Assembly: GCA_026413225.1 (NCBI GenBank) | Contig: CM048552.1 | Location: 188,266,053-188,330,052, forward strand | Direction: 5' to 3' | Source of the DNA: Otis tarda | Lineage: Eukaryota; Chordata; Aves; Otidiformes; Otididae | DNA: 64,000 bases | Shown: one piece after another, positions 24,801 to 36,300 of the stretch | Numbering within the stretch: the first letter of the stretch is position 1 | Layout: every line of letters starts with the position of its first letter | Program-made: the position numbers and the translations under genes | The notes under the pieces: model-generated | Seen by the model: the letters and a program-made list of their open reading frames with translations, nothing else | Database searches by the model: none | Told to the model about the DNA's origin: nothing

Positions 24801-26644
24801 AATGAATGCACAGAAATACTTCCATACTTGTAGCCACCTATTGTATAATGAATATACTATAATTCATTTAGAAAAATGAAAATACTGGAGGGCCCCAGGC
24901 AGCCAATTAAACATTTTTCCCAAGTTCAGATAATGCCTCAAGAAGATCTATTTTTATACCTGCCGACAAATTATGCCTACACTTTTTTTCTTCCTGAATA
25001 TAATTCTTGGACAGTTAACCACAGAGTAACTTTCTGTTGCTTTGCTCTGATGTTTTACTATTGCATGAATTAAAATACTGTAATTCACAAAGAAGTGGAC
25101 CAACGAGACAGGTAGCCAGGTAGGTGCATTATTCTTCTCTAGCCAGATGCCTCATGAATCACTGCCCTTGTAACAAATTTCAATTAACTTAATATATTTC
25201 CTATCAGCAGTTCAAAACAAACAACTGTTTCAGAGGGAGTTACTGACGTTGTGGACCTCTCACAAACAGCAGTATGCATAGGGGAAAAGAAAGAGTTTAG
25301 AGAAACTGCTTTAAGAAGCGTTGTGTTGCTAGAGCTGCGCCTTTCACAGCTCCCTTTCCACCTCCAGCTTCTGTTTATACAGCATTACTAATTTACCTTG
25401 ACAACTGACACTCATCGTGTTTCCAGCAACAAAATTGGGAGTGACACAGTGACTTAGAGTTTCTGTGTTTGCTGGGAGAGCAAAGGGAATTATGCTGTGT
25501 GTTGCTGTCTGACCCTCATTATGTATTGCATCTGTTCTGCTAATTCCTATCTTGCCATCTGCCTGAAATTGTTGTAGTCCTTCAAAGCCGCAGAAGTATT
25601 TTGCATCGTTCTGTACAATTTCTGCATTTAGCTAGGACTCTGACAATCTTTTGGGTCCCATGTCCTGACTGTAGAGTAGCAGGTAATGCTAGAGGATATG
25701 CAGCCTCTCACCTGCGTGGTGGCTAGCTGGGTGGCAAGTCCTTCTGATGTCTCTTGGGTGGGAGAGAGTCTCTGGGTCCGTGCTATGTACACGCGGGAGA
25801 CGCGGTCCTGCTCGTGGAAGAGCAGAGATGGACAGCACGTGTGGGAGTCCTGAAGCCAGCTCGTGCAACCTGGCAGCTCAGCAACACCATCAGTCCTGTC
25901 CTACCACCTTTTCACTTTGTTTAATAAACTCAGGGAAGGGAATCTGCCTTTTTATCTCTGCTCTGGGAACACAGTCGTTGGGCTTAGGCTGGAGGGGAGG
26001 GTGAGAGGAAGAGGAGGAGGAATCCCTCTGCTTCAAAATCCAGCCGTAATTGCTGCCTGTCTCCTGCACGGCTTCCACCTCTGCAGCTGGCATGGGCTTC
26101 AAACGAGGGCCATGAGTGAAGCCTCCGAAATTAAATCTGCATTCATCCCCACCCTTGCAAATGAGAAGCCTTGGCAAGAGCAGCTCCCCTGCTGATGGCA
26201 GCGGTGGTGCGCGTGGATGCTTGACGCAGAAGGTGAGCCAGCAGTCGTCTCTCCTTGCCACCACTGCTGCTGCCTTTGGGAACTCTCTGCCAGCTGGGCC
26301 AGCTCTTTTGTGGGGGTAGTATGGAGAAATAGGCACTGACAGAGAGTATTTTTATTTTAGATCACCCCAGGAGAATCTCCCCCACCACTGGACACCACTG
26401 AAGCTGAGCTGTCATCAGCTCAACGGGGCGCAGGGAGCTCTGATCTGCCTTAGTTTGTCCTGAGAGAAATCCCATTTATCTTCTCTCTCGTGTGCTCCAC
26501 CACACAGGGTCTGATCTTACCTGGCACTTGCTCCTCCTAGCAGCTACAGGCAGCATGGGGGTGCCCGAAGGCCACAGCCACGTGGGTGAGGGTGGGGGAA
26601 TAGCGATGGTGCAAAAAGTAATCCTAAACCTTCACGTTAACACT
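18835..26644. other. Long unique non-coding stretch, no gene seen
   Basis: No frame with a recognised domain. Items visible: (ATGC)n at 20482-20496; a T run of 20 at 23168-23187 preceded by pyrimidine-rich sequence; a 7-bp inverted repeat AATGAAT/ATTCATT at 24847-24868 in AT-rich DNA; and a CpG-richer part from about 25710 to 26590, described separately. A 148-codon minus-strand frame at 25890-26336 overlaps that part and looks like chance. Confidence 0.6.
25779..26590. promoter_or_regulatory. CpG-enriched segment, possible weak regulatory region
   Basis: Eight CG dinucleotides fall within 25779-25863 (25779, 25792, 25794, 25801, 25803, 25813, 25838, 25862), including ACACGCGGGAGACGCGG and the E-box-like CACGTG at 25837-25842. 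Further CGs continue more thinly to about 26590. CG is scarce in the surrounding DNA, so the contrast is visible by eye. No TATA box, initiator or downstream exon is evident, and the region is too patchy to call a CpG island. It may be a distal element, a decayed promoter or simply a GC-rich patch. Confidence 0.25.
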
Positions 26645-26820
26645 CTCTCTGGCTCAGGAAATCCTTGAGCTGCAAACTCTTGTTAAGGAGATATTTTCTG
26701 TCCAAATAGCTCTATATGTTTCCTCGTAAGTCATCCTAGTCTGTCAGCATCCTCCTTTGGCCCATCTGACGGAGTCCTGGGCTAGATGAACCTTCATTTT
26801 CTGTCCTGACTTGATGAGGA
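26645..26820 (+). mobile_element. Ancient CR1-like LINE, 3' UTR remnant
   Basis: CTGGCTCAGGAAATCCTTGA, then GCTGCAAACTCT at 26649-26680, aligns with the 3' UTR of the old CR1 copy at 56116-56147. It is followed by the typical closing phrase of old CR1 elements (GGAGTCCTGGGCTAGATGAA, then CCTTC at about 26771-26795, and TCTGTCCTGA). No ORF2 part is recognisable upstream, so either the copy is truncated to its tail or the body is too decayed to see. Confidence 0.5.
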
Positions 26821-29097
26821 ATAATAATCTGCTCTTCACCTGGCATTTCCCAGCAAAACAAATAAGAGTAATGAGCTCACTTCTGGCATTAAATACTTGA
26901 AAAAGGACCTTTAAAAAATTATATAATTGTATTTGTATATAATTAGATATTAAAAAATTATATTTTTTTCCAAAGGAAACAAAACCATGAAAGCAGCTGC
27001 ATGCATTTTACATAGGAAACTCTGAGAGAAAGAATCTGTATGCTGCAAATTTGTAAATGCGTTTTTATTGCTTTTATCAGTTAGGTTACAATTAAGAGCT
27101 TTGACCTGGGCAAACGCAGGCATGCACGCGTGAAATTAGTGAGAAAATTCTCCAAAGACCAATAATTAACAAATGTGCTAAGTCACAGTTGTATAGCTGA
27201 ATTACTACAATATATGCTATAATTTATATTAAGCATATTGTGTTATTGAATTGTGAAAAGAATGAAGGACACACAGGGTCGTCCGGGTTTTTTCTGTTGG
27301 GGAATGGGTGGGAGGCATCAGCCCTTGCTTCTTGGAAGGATGCAGGTGTGAGAGGTGCCCTCCCTCATGGCCCCGGGATGGCCAGGTTTGCTGTTTCAGG
27401 GACTGGTGGGCATGGAGAAACACATGCATAGGCTTTGACAGGATGTGCTGGCATGGCAGCCACCACCCTGCATCGGACAGCACAGCATGGCTGCTGCCAT
27501 TGCTTCTGCCCTGAATACAGGGCCAAACACCAGGAAGCTCTTCCCCTTTCCCTCCGGGAATAATTAAGATTTTTCCTAAAACAGGCCTGGTGAGGAGATG
27601 GGATTGCCACAGGTCATTTGGAAACATTTGCTAATGACCTCCTCAGTCCCAGTGCTGAGTGCTAATTTACATTATGAATTTCACTTGACGGTAGTGCTGG
27701 CTGCCAGAAACGCTGACTCAAGATGCCATGAGGTGAAGATGTTGGAGCTAGCAGAGGTATCTAGTAAACCTGCGCAGGCTGTGCTAATCAGGAAAGAAAG
27801 GGATAAAAATTCTGGTTAGAAGTGACATCATTTAGCTTAATGTAATTTTTTAAAGGCTTTTAAGGATGCTATCACAATGAACGTTCATATATTATCTGCG
27901 TCTTAAACATAAGCTGTTAAAAAACCCTTGCATATAATATCCAGATCTAATCTTGCTCTGCCAGCCAGTAAGTTTCCAGGAAAAGCAGTGAGGATCTGTA
28001 ATTTAATGGCCTTTAGTATAATGTGCAATTGATGCCAAGAGAAGAAAATGTAGAATTAGCTGTACTAACTTTGAAGGGCCTGAAACAAAGGGGGAATATG
28101 CATGAATAGCTGGAGATTCCTCAGATAATAGTAATGTCATAAATTTAGAATATTATAACATACTTTGTAAAGTGAAGTAATTTTACATTCTAAGTAGAGA
28201 ACAAATATAAAGAGCTTTCCTGGAGCGTGATGTAGATTAATGAATTTCAAACAGGCACATCAAAGTAAATCTAACAATAACACTGCCACAAATAAAAAAT
28301 ATGACGGGAAGATGTTAAAATACAAAGACAAAGGGCCATTTTTTTTCTCTCATTATCCTGGTGTAAATCCAGTATAACTTTGTTGATCTCTTCCCTGTCT
28401 CCAGGTCTAGAGATGGGAGTGACAAAAAACAGAATGTGACTCACACTTAAATTTAAATTAAAAGTGGGGAGAGTATAGAGCTACGAACGAAAAAAGCTCC
28501 AGGGTTTTTAGGAGATGACAGATCTTGAAAGCAGGGAGAGGAAAGCCCTGGAGGAAATACTCAGAAGGGCAGAGCTGTCTTTTCCCGCTGTGTGGTGTTA
28601 TCCTGGCTGTAGGATCCCCGTACTGGCAAGTGCTGATCCGCAAAGCACAGGAGAAGTCACTCCAGGAACCTGCTGGATCAAAAGGAATCTGAAGAGAGGG
28701 AAAACTTTCAGGGAAGATTTGGAAATCTATGGAGGTGGGGAGAATTTAAAGCATGCTTGTGAACGAGGCTTCACTCTGAAAGAAAGCAAGGCGGAGGAAG
28801 AGGAGGGACACCCAAGGCGAATGGTCCCCTGGGTCGTCTATGTGTGTGCTGCTCACGCCAGTGTGCAGAGCTGAACGTGGAGGGGGCTCAGGGTGGCGGC
28901 CATGGTGGGCAGCCCCTCTGGCCCGGCAGCCCCAGGGGTGACAAAACTGCAGTGATTGTGTGTGAGACCTCAAAGCCAGGACTCACTCATTGAAGGAGGC
29001 AGAGCAGGATGATTACCAAGCCCATCACAATCAAGGTGCCTGCACGTCTCCTGTTTCCAGCATCGGTCAGTTTGGACCAGCTGCAGCTTTGCCCTGA
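26821..29097. other. Unique non-coding DNA, no gene seen
   Basis: Notable only for a very AT-rich part at about 26905-26975 and a somewhat GC-richer part near 27280-27560. Open frames around 27229-27627 on both strands carry no recognised domain. Confidence 0.6.
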
Positions 29098-29205
29098 AAT
29101 CATAAAATCATAGAATAGCTAGGGTTGGAAGGGACCTTTAAAGGTCATCTAGTCCAACCCCCCTGCAAGGAGCAGGGTCATCTCCAACCAGATCAGGTTG
29201 CTGAG
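29098..29205 (-). mobile_element. CR1 LINE, short 3' end
   Basis: Reverse complement of a CR1 3' UTR: it opens with the tail (ATCATAAAATCATAGAATAG), then GGGTTGGAAGGGACCTTTAA, AGGTCATCTAGTCCAACC, CCCCTGCAAGGAGCAGGG and ACCAGATCAGGTTGCTGAG. About 108 bp remain, almost all UTR. It belongs to the avian-type CR1 group rather than the old one. Confidence 0.9.
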
Positions 29206-29796
29206 ATGGCTGAGGCTCTGGTTTTCCCCTGCCCCAGCGCTGATTCAAGGGGGATCGCTGGGTCGGGTGCCACTGTTGCTGCCTCTGAGGCTCCTACCTC
29301 TCCCCACGCAGTGGAAAGGAAATGACGGAGGTGGCTTTTGCATCCTCAGGGTCATCAGCAATGCTTGAGACTCCTGAACATTTCAACTGAAATGAATAGA
29401 TACGCAGATGCATCTGCTTACTGGGGTGACTTCAATGGGAGTGTGGAGATGGTAAGGCACTGAGGCCTACACACAATGAATGTAACTAAATCCCCTTGCT
29501 GGAAGCTGTTCAGTTGTTGCAGTCGGGGAAAGTGCAGTTAAGGTTGACACGTCCTCTCCCTTCTGTTAGCTTTATTCTCCCTTCTAGTGCCTCTGTCATA
29601 ACAAGCACATATACCCATACATAAAAAAGGAGGCTGGATAATGATGAGACTTGGCATGATGTGCTTTTTGGGTTCTGCAGCAACCTACTGAAGTGCCACT
29701 TGCCAGGTTCGTATTCAACCTGAAGGGATCAGGCAGTCAGCATATCACATAGCAAAGAATTGCTTAAAAACAGAGAGGACTCTGAGGAAGTATTGA
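29206..29796. other. Unique non-coding DNA, no gene seen
   Basis: Contains the phrase TGACTTCAATGGGAGTG at 29427-29443, the best match in the window to the recurring old-repeat motif. Nothing else recognised. Confidence 0.55.
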
Positions 29797-30020
29797 TTGA
29801 AGCCAGAAGAGGAGTTAGTGCTTCCTTCAGTGTTTCTAATCTGTCTAAATGACCCGCACAAAGAAACCAGCTGCAGACTTCTTACGTTTGCTCCTACCTG
29901 TAAGTGCAGAGCAGGCAGCAAAAAGGAATCAAAGGGATGTCAGATGTACTGTGAAACTGGGTCACTGCGCAGCAAATGGAATTTAATGTGAAAATATAAA
30001 GAAAATGGTAGGTAAAAACA
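29797..30020 (+). mobile_element. Ancient CR1-like LINE, RT-domain remnant
   Basis: One frame reads CLNDPHKETSCRLLTFA at about 29842-29892, which resembles the CR1 stretch leading up to the catalytic FADDTKL (here the aspartates are lost). A shifted frame then gives QQMEFNV near 29967-29987, matching the CR1 phrase WQMEFNVDKCK that follows the catalytic motif. The two lie at a plausible distance and in the same orientation, so one decayed RT fragment with at least one frameshift is the simplest reading. Boundaries are uncertain. Confidence 0.5.
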
Positions 30021-33000
30021 TGAAATAAATGACGCTAATGAGAACAGCACACAAAGCAAGCCTTTGGAATAGCAGATGCCTGGTTTACTAAAAGAACTGA
30101 ACATCTGAGAAATCAGTTTCCAGGAAATAAATCAAAACCTGAGAAACTGCCAAGATACCCGACCACAGCAGCGGGCTCTTCAGCTCAAGAGCATTGTTTT
30201 AATCAGATGGGCCACAGTCAGGGAGTGGAGAAGCAGGATGTGGCGCCTGCTCTGATTTCCTCTGATTCCCTCATTTTCAGCTGTTGCAGCCAGCCTTCTG
30301 AAGGTGTGAGGAAAACTGAATTTAGTCCTTCTTCTGGGGAGAGCTGCAGAAGCTTGTGTCCATTCGGGCAAGGGGAGAGGACCCTGGGAGGTTGTGGGAG
30401 AAACCCCATTACAAAGCCCATGCGGAATTTTAAGGCATCCGTTTTTAAAGTTCTGGTAAAGTTCAGTGTAGTGCTTGATCGAACAAAGAGTTCCTTGTTC
30501 AAAGCTGTTGGCTGCTCCTGGGGACTGGGAGGAGGAAACAGGGCAGATCTTAAGCAAGTGGATTTCCCTGGTACGCTGTGGGAGGCTTGGGGATGCTGCC
30601 TGCACACCCTAATGATCAAGAAGCTCTTTGGGATTTGACAGAGGAAAGTAGGAATGGAAAACTGGGGAAATTAATTTTAAATGGAAAATTTTGAAAACTT
30701 TTTTCCTCCTTATTTCCAGACTATGGCTTTTAAGTTCAGGAATAACCTCAGGATGCTTCTTCCAAGTGGGTGGGACACTGCATGCCAAGTTCCAGCAGTA
30801 ATGAGAAGGCTGAACAGGGAACACACCTGCACATTCCTCTTCTTTAGGCTGGTGCCAAAGGATTTCTGGAGTGGGATGTGGTGTTGGGCCAGAGGGTGGC
30901 AAGAGTGGTGAAAGTAAGAATCTATATTACCTGAATTGGTGGTGGCCCCTAACAGGGAGAGGGACAAGTAATGGAAGGAGAGGTGGTGCATACCGGGTGT
31001 CGTCACCACAAAACTAGTTATCTATGTGTGTGCAGAGTAAAACATATTTTCAGTTGGCTTTCCAAGCTAAAGCTATTGAGGTAGAAACACACTGGTGTTA
31101 TTCGGTAAATCAAAAGGGGCCCTCTTGAAGGAAATAGAGCGTTAAATAGAAAAGCTGAGTGAACTTTGATGAACCAAATGGCCTATGCTTGTTCCATCAT
31201 TTTTTATTATTTGCACCAGGTGGCTCACTCTGGGTCTTTGAGTGTACATCTGAGTGTGCTGCTGTGCCTCTGAATTGTCACCTGGACTCTGGTTATTGGA
31301 AGCCTACGATGGCGGTGACAAACTATCCTCCCCAGGTGTTCTCCGGTAGATACATTTAGAAGGAGAAGGACCACACGAATACAGAATATGCAGAAGCCCC
31401 CAGAGTGATGTGTGGATGGGGGCTCTAGGGGACTGCACAGTGTGGTGTTTGCTGCCCACCAGGGACTGAGTGAGGCTCTGGATTGTAAACTAGCCTCTCT
31501 GATAAACCACATGCCAGGAATTACTTTTCCCTGCCAGCTTTTTCCTTATTGCTTCCTCCTGAGGGCAAGATGGCTTTCGTGCAGATTCTTACCTGGGTGT
31601 GGGGGTAAGTGGGTTGGGGGCCAGATAGCAAATGTCCTTCTGCAGCAAGCTCGAGCCCAGTACTCCTCTGCCTTCATTTAAGAAGAGGCTTTTTGGCAGC
31701 AATTGTAGATGAATAAGTTTTTAATTATGCCTTCAGCGTCTTTGTTGCTGTCACCTCAGATGCCACTGAGCCACGACGCAGTGGCAGTTTGTCCTTTAGA
31801 CAGAGGATGTCAGTTGCCAATGCAGAATATTGATTTCTGCTGATGGCTAATAAGTAGGTTGGACTGTAACTTTGCGTGGAGAAATTGAGCTGATTCAGGC
31901 TGTTGGAAGTGTCACACGGGCCGGTGGACATTTCCTAGCTAGGATTTAGCTCGATGCTTCTTTGGTAAAGCCAGTTCCCTAGGGAAAACCTCTCACCCTC
32001 TCTTTCCCTTGGTCTCCAAAGCAGGTTCTCATGAGACTGCTGCCTCACCCTAGCTTCAGGCGGGGAATTCACGGGAGAGGATCAGCTCTCACATCAGGAA
32101 ATGAAACAATTGATGTATTCGTATTTTTAAAGCAACTACTCCTGGACTGCTGAAGTTCATCTGCCTTTGGAGTAATATTTACCACGGATAATGTAGTGCA
32201 ACTCCATGAGTAGGCAATCAGCCACCTCCCATCCCTACTGGAAATGCAACTCCCTAACCTTATTTTCATGGATATTTTATCAGCACCAACTGTTAGCTTC
32301 AAGCCCAGCTCCTGGCCTGTACGGAATAATTTCTGATCAGTGTTGAAAAAACCTGTTAACACTTTGTTGGAATAGGACTCAACTGCTCCCCCCCAAAAAA
32401 AAGAAAAAAGACTGCTTAATGCAAGCAGGACAAGAAATCCTTCTAAATGAGTTTTAAGCAATGGATCCTCTGTCGTCCCTTGAGATATATTCAGCTGAAT
32501 TTTGATATTTTGATGTATCTCCTCTGTGCTTTGATATATTTTTCTCGCTGTCAGCAAGTCACATCTTAAGCAGGAGCAGATTCTTTGCAATTAACCAGCA
32601 TTTTGAAGAGTCACAGCTCCCTTTCCCCCTCCTTCTCTCCCTCCAGTCTTCATGTGGTGTTATTCTTGCAAAGTCAGTGGCAACTGGAGAACTAATCCTG
32701 TTAACCTCACTGTAGGATTTCTGAAATTAACTTTCTAGGAAGGAAACTCACTTCTTACTGTACGTTGAAACTTCAGAATTACTCACTTCCCTTGAGCTAT
32801 GCTGCTTTGATATCTCCATGATGGATGCTGTATAAAACTTAAGACATGTATTCATGTTAACAGCATTAGTCAAAAATCGTATTAGGATGTCAGTATGGTC
32901 ATATGGGATAAGGTTAGTGCTCCATCTGGTCAGGATGGAGCTGCTACAAAGGAACTTTTCAGTTGATTATCTGTGTTGCCATCAAATTTTTCTCCTCTTC

Positions 33001-33254
33001 AACTTGATAACAAAACTGAGGGTGGTCTAGCAGCATATTGATCTTTCAGGTCTCTTCTGAAGGGGTGGACAGCTCAAAAAAGGTGTCCTCCGTTTAGTGT
33101 CAGTGTTTTTCCTCCTGGCTATGTTATTCTGTGCCTTGTGTGGAAATTACTAAGTTATGCAAGAAAGCTTGTTAATTTAGCAATCGTGTCAATTTTTAAT
33201 AAAGGTCCTCCTTTCAGCTCATTTAGTGGCTTGGTTTACTAAGTTTCGAGGAGG
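30021..33254. other. Unique non-coding DNA, no gene seen
   Basis: The window's longest non-repeat frame lies here (32069-32590, minus, 173 codons). It has no domain, no compositional sign of coding and no splice context, so I do not call it. No RNA gene or mobile element recognised. Confidence 0.6.
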
Positions 33255-33320
33255 TCAGATGACTTTGCCAAAGCACACAGGGACCTAATGTGTCAGCTTG
33301 GATGAGATCTCAGTGGTCTC
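33255..33320 (-). mobile_element. Possible MIR-like SINE relic
   Basis: GACTTTGCCAAAGCACACAG, then GGACCTAATGTGTCAGCTTG, resembles the complement of the MIR core (GACTTGCCCAAGGTCACACAG). Only about 65 bp are alignable by eye. Confidence 0.35.
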
Positions 33321-36300
33321 AGTGGGTGTAGGGGCATGATGGATGCTTCACTCTGTGAAAGAACACCTGAGATGCCCTCTCTGTGCTGAGAAGGCAGGGT
33401 TGCCTGTAGAAAAACTCTGTCTCAACATGCTGTAGCTTTGTGCTTTGTTTTATCCAAAGGTGAGAAACATTTCCGAGTCACGTGGCTCATAACAGGGCAG
33501 ATGTATAGCCAAGGGATGCGTAGGCTCGTGCCGGAGAGGTGGAGTCCTTGCATGAAGCATGTTGCTGGGCTGACACCTCCTCTCTGCAGCCTAGTATCTG
33601 CGGCAGGCACAGAGGAAAGCAAGGTAGCTTGTAAATAAATTACATCACTTGGATGGCATGAAAGTTGGCTGGAAATGCTTTGTATTCTTTTCCTGGAGGC
33701 TCCTAGATGTGCAGAATAGCTGTTCAGGGTCCTTGTTGTTGTTGCTGCAGGGCCTTAAGTTTGCTGATAACATATGTTAAGTGCGACTTACAAGAAGATG
33801 CACCAAAAGGATTTGGCAGTGTGAAACTGTAATTAAGCCTCCACAGAATTTGGGCTTTTGGGGCATGTAAGTTAACACAGGGAAACTTGCTGCGACTTGA
33901 GTGGAAAAATACCTATGGTGAGCAAAGAAGAGCTTGTAATTAGTTCCTGAGGAACCTCTGCATTGTGGAACTTCTTAGATTTATTTATGTGTTTTGAAAC
34001 CAAGGGTTTAACCAGGCCAGATGGGCTTCTCAGTCACTGACAGCATGCAACATTCGTGGAGCAGAAGGCTTTACTCTTAAACCTCTTCCATACCTCAGTG
34101 CCATTCCTCTCTTACATGAGAACAAAAGGCGACCTGGATCATCAAATCCAGCCCTCCAACGTCACAAGCAGCCATATGGTGTGATGAGACCACCACCAAG
34201 GGAATGTGTTCTCTTAACATCTCTGTAGCATTCATTGGTGGTATTGGTTCCTCAGCATGGCACAGGAGGGAAGAGGGCTTGCTGGGGCAGGACGGCTGCT
34301 GGCCGGGACCCAGATGCATCCCTGCCGCCCCCTCCAACCTACTTACCCTGCCAGGTAACGAAGGAGTCTGGGACAGAGCCCTGGAGCATGGTAACTTCTC
34401 ACAGCTGGAGGAGGAGAAAGGTTTAACCTGCTGAATCACACCAGCTGCACCAATATGTGTGCAACGGAGATGTGGCAAAAGAGCTTGCTCTTGCCATCAG
34501 ATTTGCAATCCATCTGCTATTGAATTTTGCCCTTAATAACCTATGATCAACTCATTTTTTTTCTCTGCTTCTGTATGTGGCATGGCAATATGAAACTATC
34601 ACAGATCTGATGTTAATATGTAGATAATCACAGCATTCAGATGGCTCTGAGCCTGCCTTGCTGTCTGGCAGAGATAAATTAGGGAATAAGAGTGATGTAA
34701 AACAATATTTTAAAACTATTAAAACCTATGCCCACATTTCACAAGTTATTCTACCAGTTACAGTGTTGATAGAAGGGGGAAGTCTGTTTTCCATTCTTTG
34801 TGTAGAATATGCATATGTATGTGTATGAATAATTGACACTGCTGGCAGTTTTTCTATTAATAAAGCTTCTGTTTATCAATAAAAGTGATTAATAGCTGCT
34901 TTGTCCCCAAATTACACTAGATCATTCAGTGCAGAGCATATAGCTCCTTCCTCTTGTATCTGAAGAATCAGAAACTTTCTGGTCTCTTCAAAAAAGGGTG
35001 CAGCAGTTCAGGAGCATGCAGCTTGTGGGGCTTCTGGGCACCTGAATCTGCAGGAGAGGTTGCAGCAGATCTCGTGTCTCTGCAGCTCCGCCATTGGTAT
35101 CTTTGCAACCTTCCCTGCAAAGTTCTCTGGGAAAGGCTTCTGTCTTCATGATGCCCAGATCTTGTGGGTATGATGGCAGAATGAAATGCTGGAGCTTGTA
35201 GTGTGAGGATTAAATAATGTTCTTAACTCTCCTTAGGTAGAGGCCAACTCGCAAACCTGAACCAAACCCTGGTTTTTAAAGTGAATAATTTTGAAAGCTT
35301 AATGTTGCCTTCCAAACAGCATCCTTCCAGTGTCGTTGTTAATTAGATGATAATCTTCTGTTAGACTTCATGCTTGGGAACACCACTCCAGGAGAGCCCA
35401 ATCCCCAGTCCTTGCTAGTTATTATGGCGGTCATGCCATTGATGTCAGTTGGCTTTGGATCAGGCCCATAATGCATACAATATCGAATTATGTGGCAACT
35501 TGGCAATTTCTGTTGAACTCAGCAACAAGAAGGCAGTCTCCCACTGCGCATTATCGAGAAAAGTGGGCTCCATAGAAAAGCGAGGAAAAGCCTCCCAACA
35601 GCATTTGTGCAATTGTTGGCCGCTGCTGCTGCTACTTTCATTATAGAAAATGTTTCCTTAAAATTGCTATTCAGCCGGTGTCACCCATTCCCCAGTTGCT
35701 GCCTGCCAATATTAATAAGCCAGTGACAAAGTTGTGTCAGAAAGTTCCAGCTTTGACTTTATTTACCCTTCAGGGCAGATACAATCTTGGGAGGAGCTTT
35801 GAATCCTATTATGGCAAACTGTGGCTGCCGTGGCAGACTGATGAGATAGAGAAACCCACACTGCCTCATCTGAAAGCATTATTAATAATGTTCCTGAGAG
35901 TTGTTCAGCTATTTTCTAGTTTTTCTAAATTGAAGGCCACCTGCCATATGTCCTATTTAATATAAATGCTCTGCTTGGGTTGTCCTTCACGGTGCGTAAG
36001 AGGTTCCTGAGAATGATTGAAAGGGATCACTTACTGCTGTCTCTGGACCCAAACAAACCCTGTGACTCCTAGGTTCACAGGCCAGAAATGCAGCAGATTT
36101 GATGCCTAAAGTCACCCCAAGATGTGGCAGAGACTGCTTAGGCATGAATGGAAGCTACTTAGATCAGACCGCATGATGGATACTGGGACCTCGGCAGGGC
36201 CACAGCAAACCATGCTGGACAATGATGCTTTTGACAGACAGGCGACAATGCAGTTGTTTCCTAGGAGGGGAACCCACACATAGCTGGATAATGAGGTTTT

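Noticed and set aside
25890-26336. 148-codon minus-strand frame in the CpG-richer segment
   Set aside because: Low-complexity serine and proline runs, no domain; GC-rich DNA has fewer stops by chance.
32069-32590. 173-codon frame on the minus strand, the longest outside recognised repeats
   Set aside because: No known domain, no codon-use or splice context, and a length reachable by chance in 64 kb.
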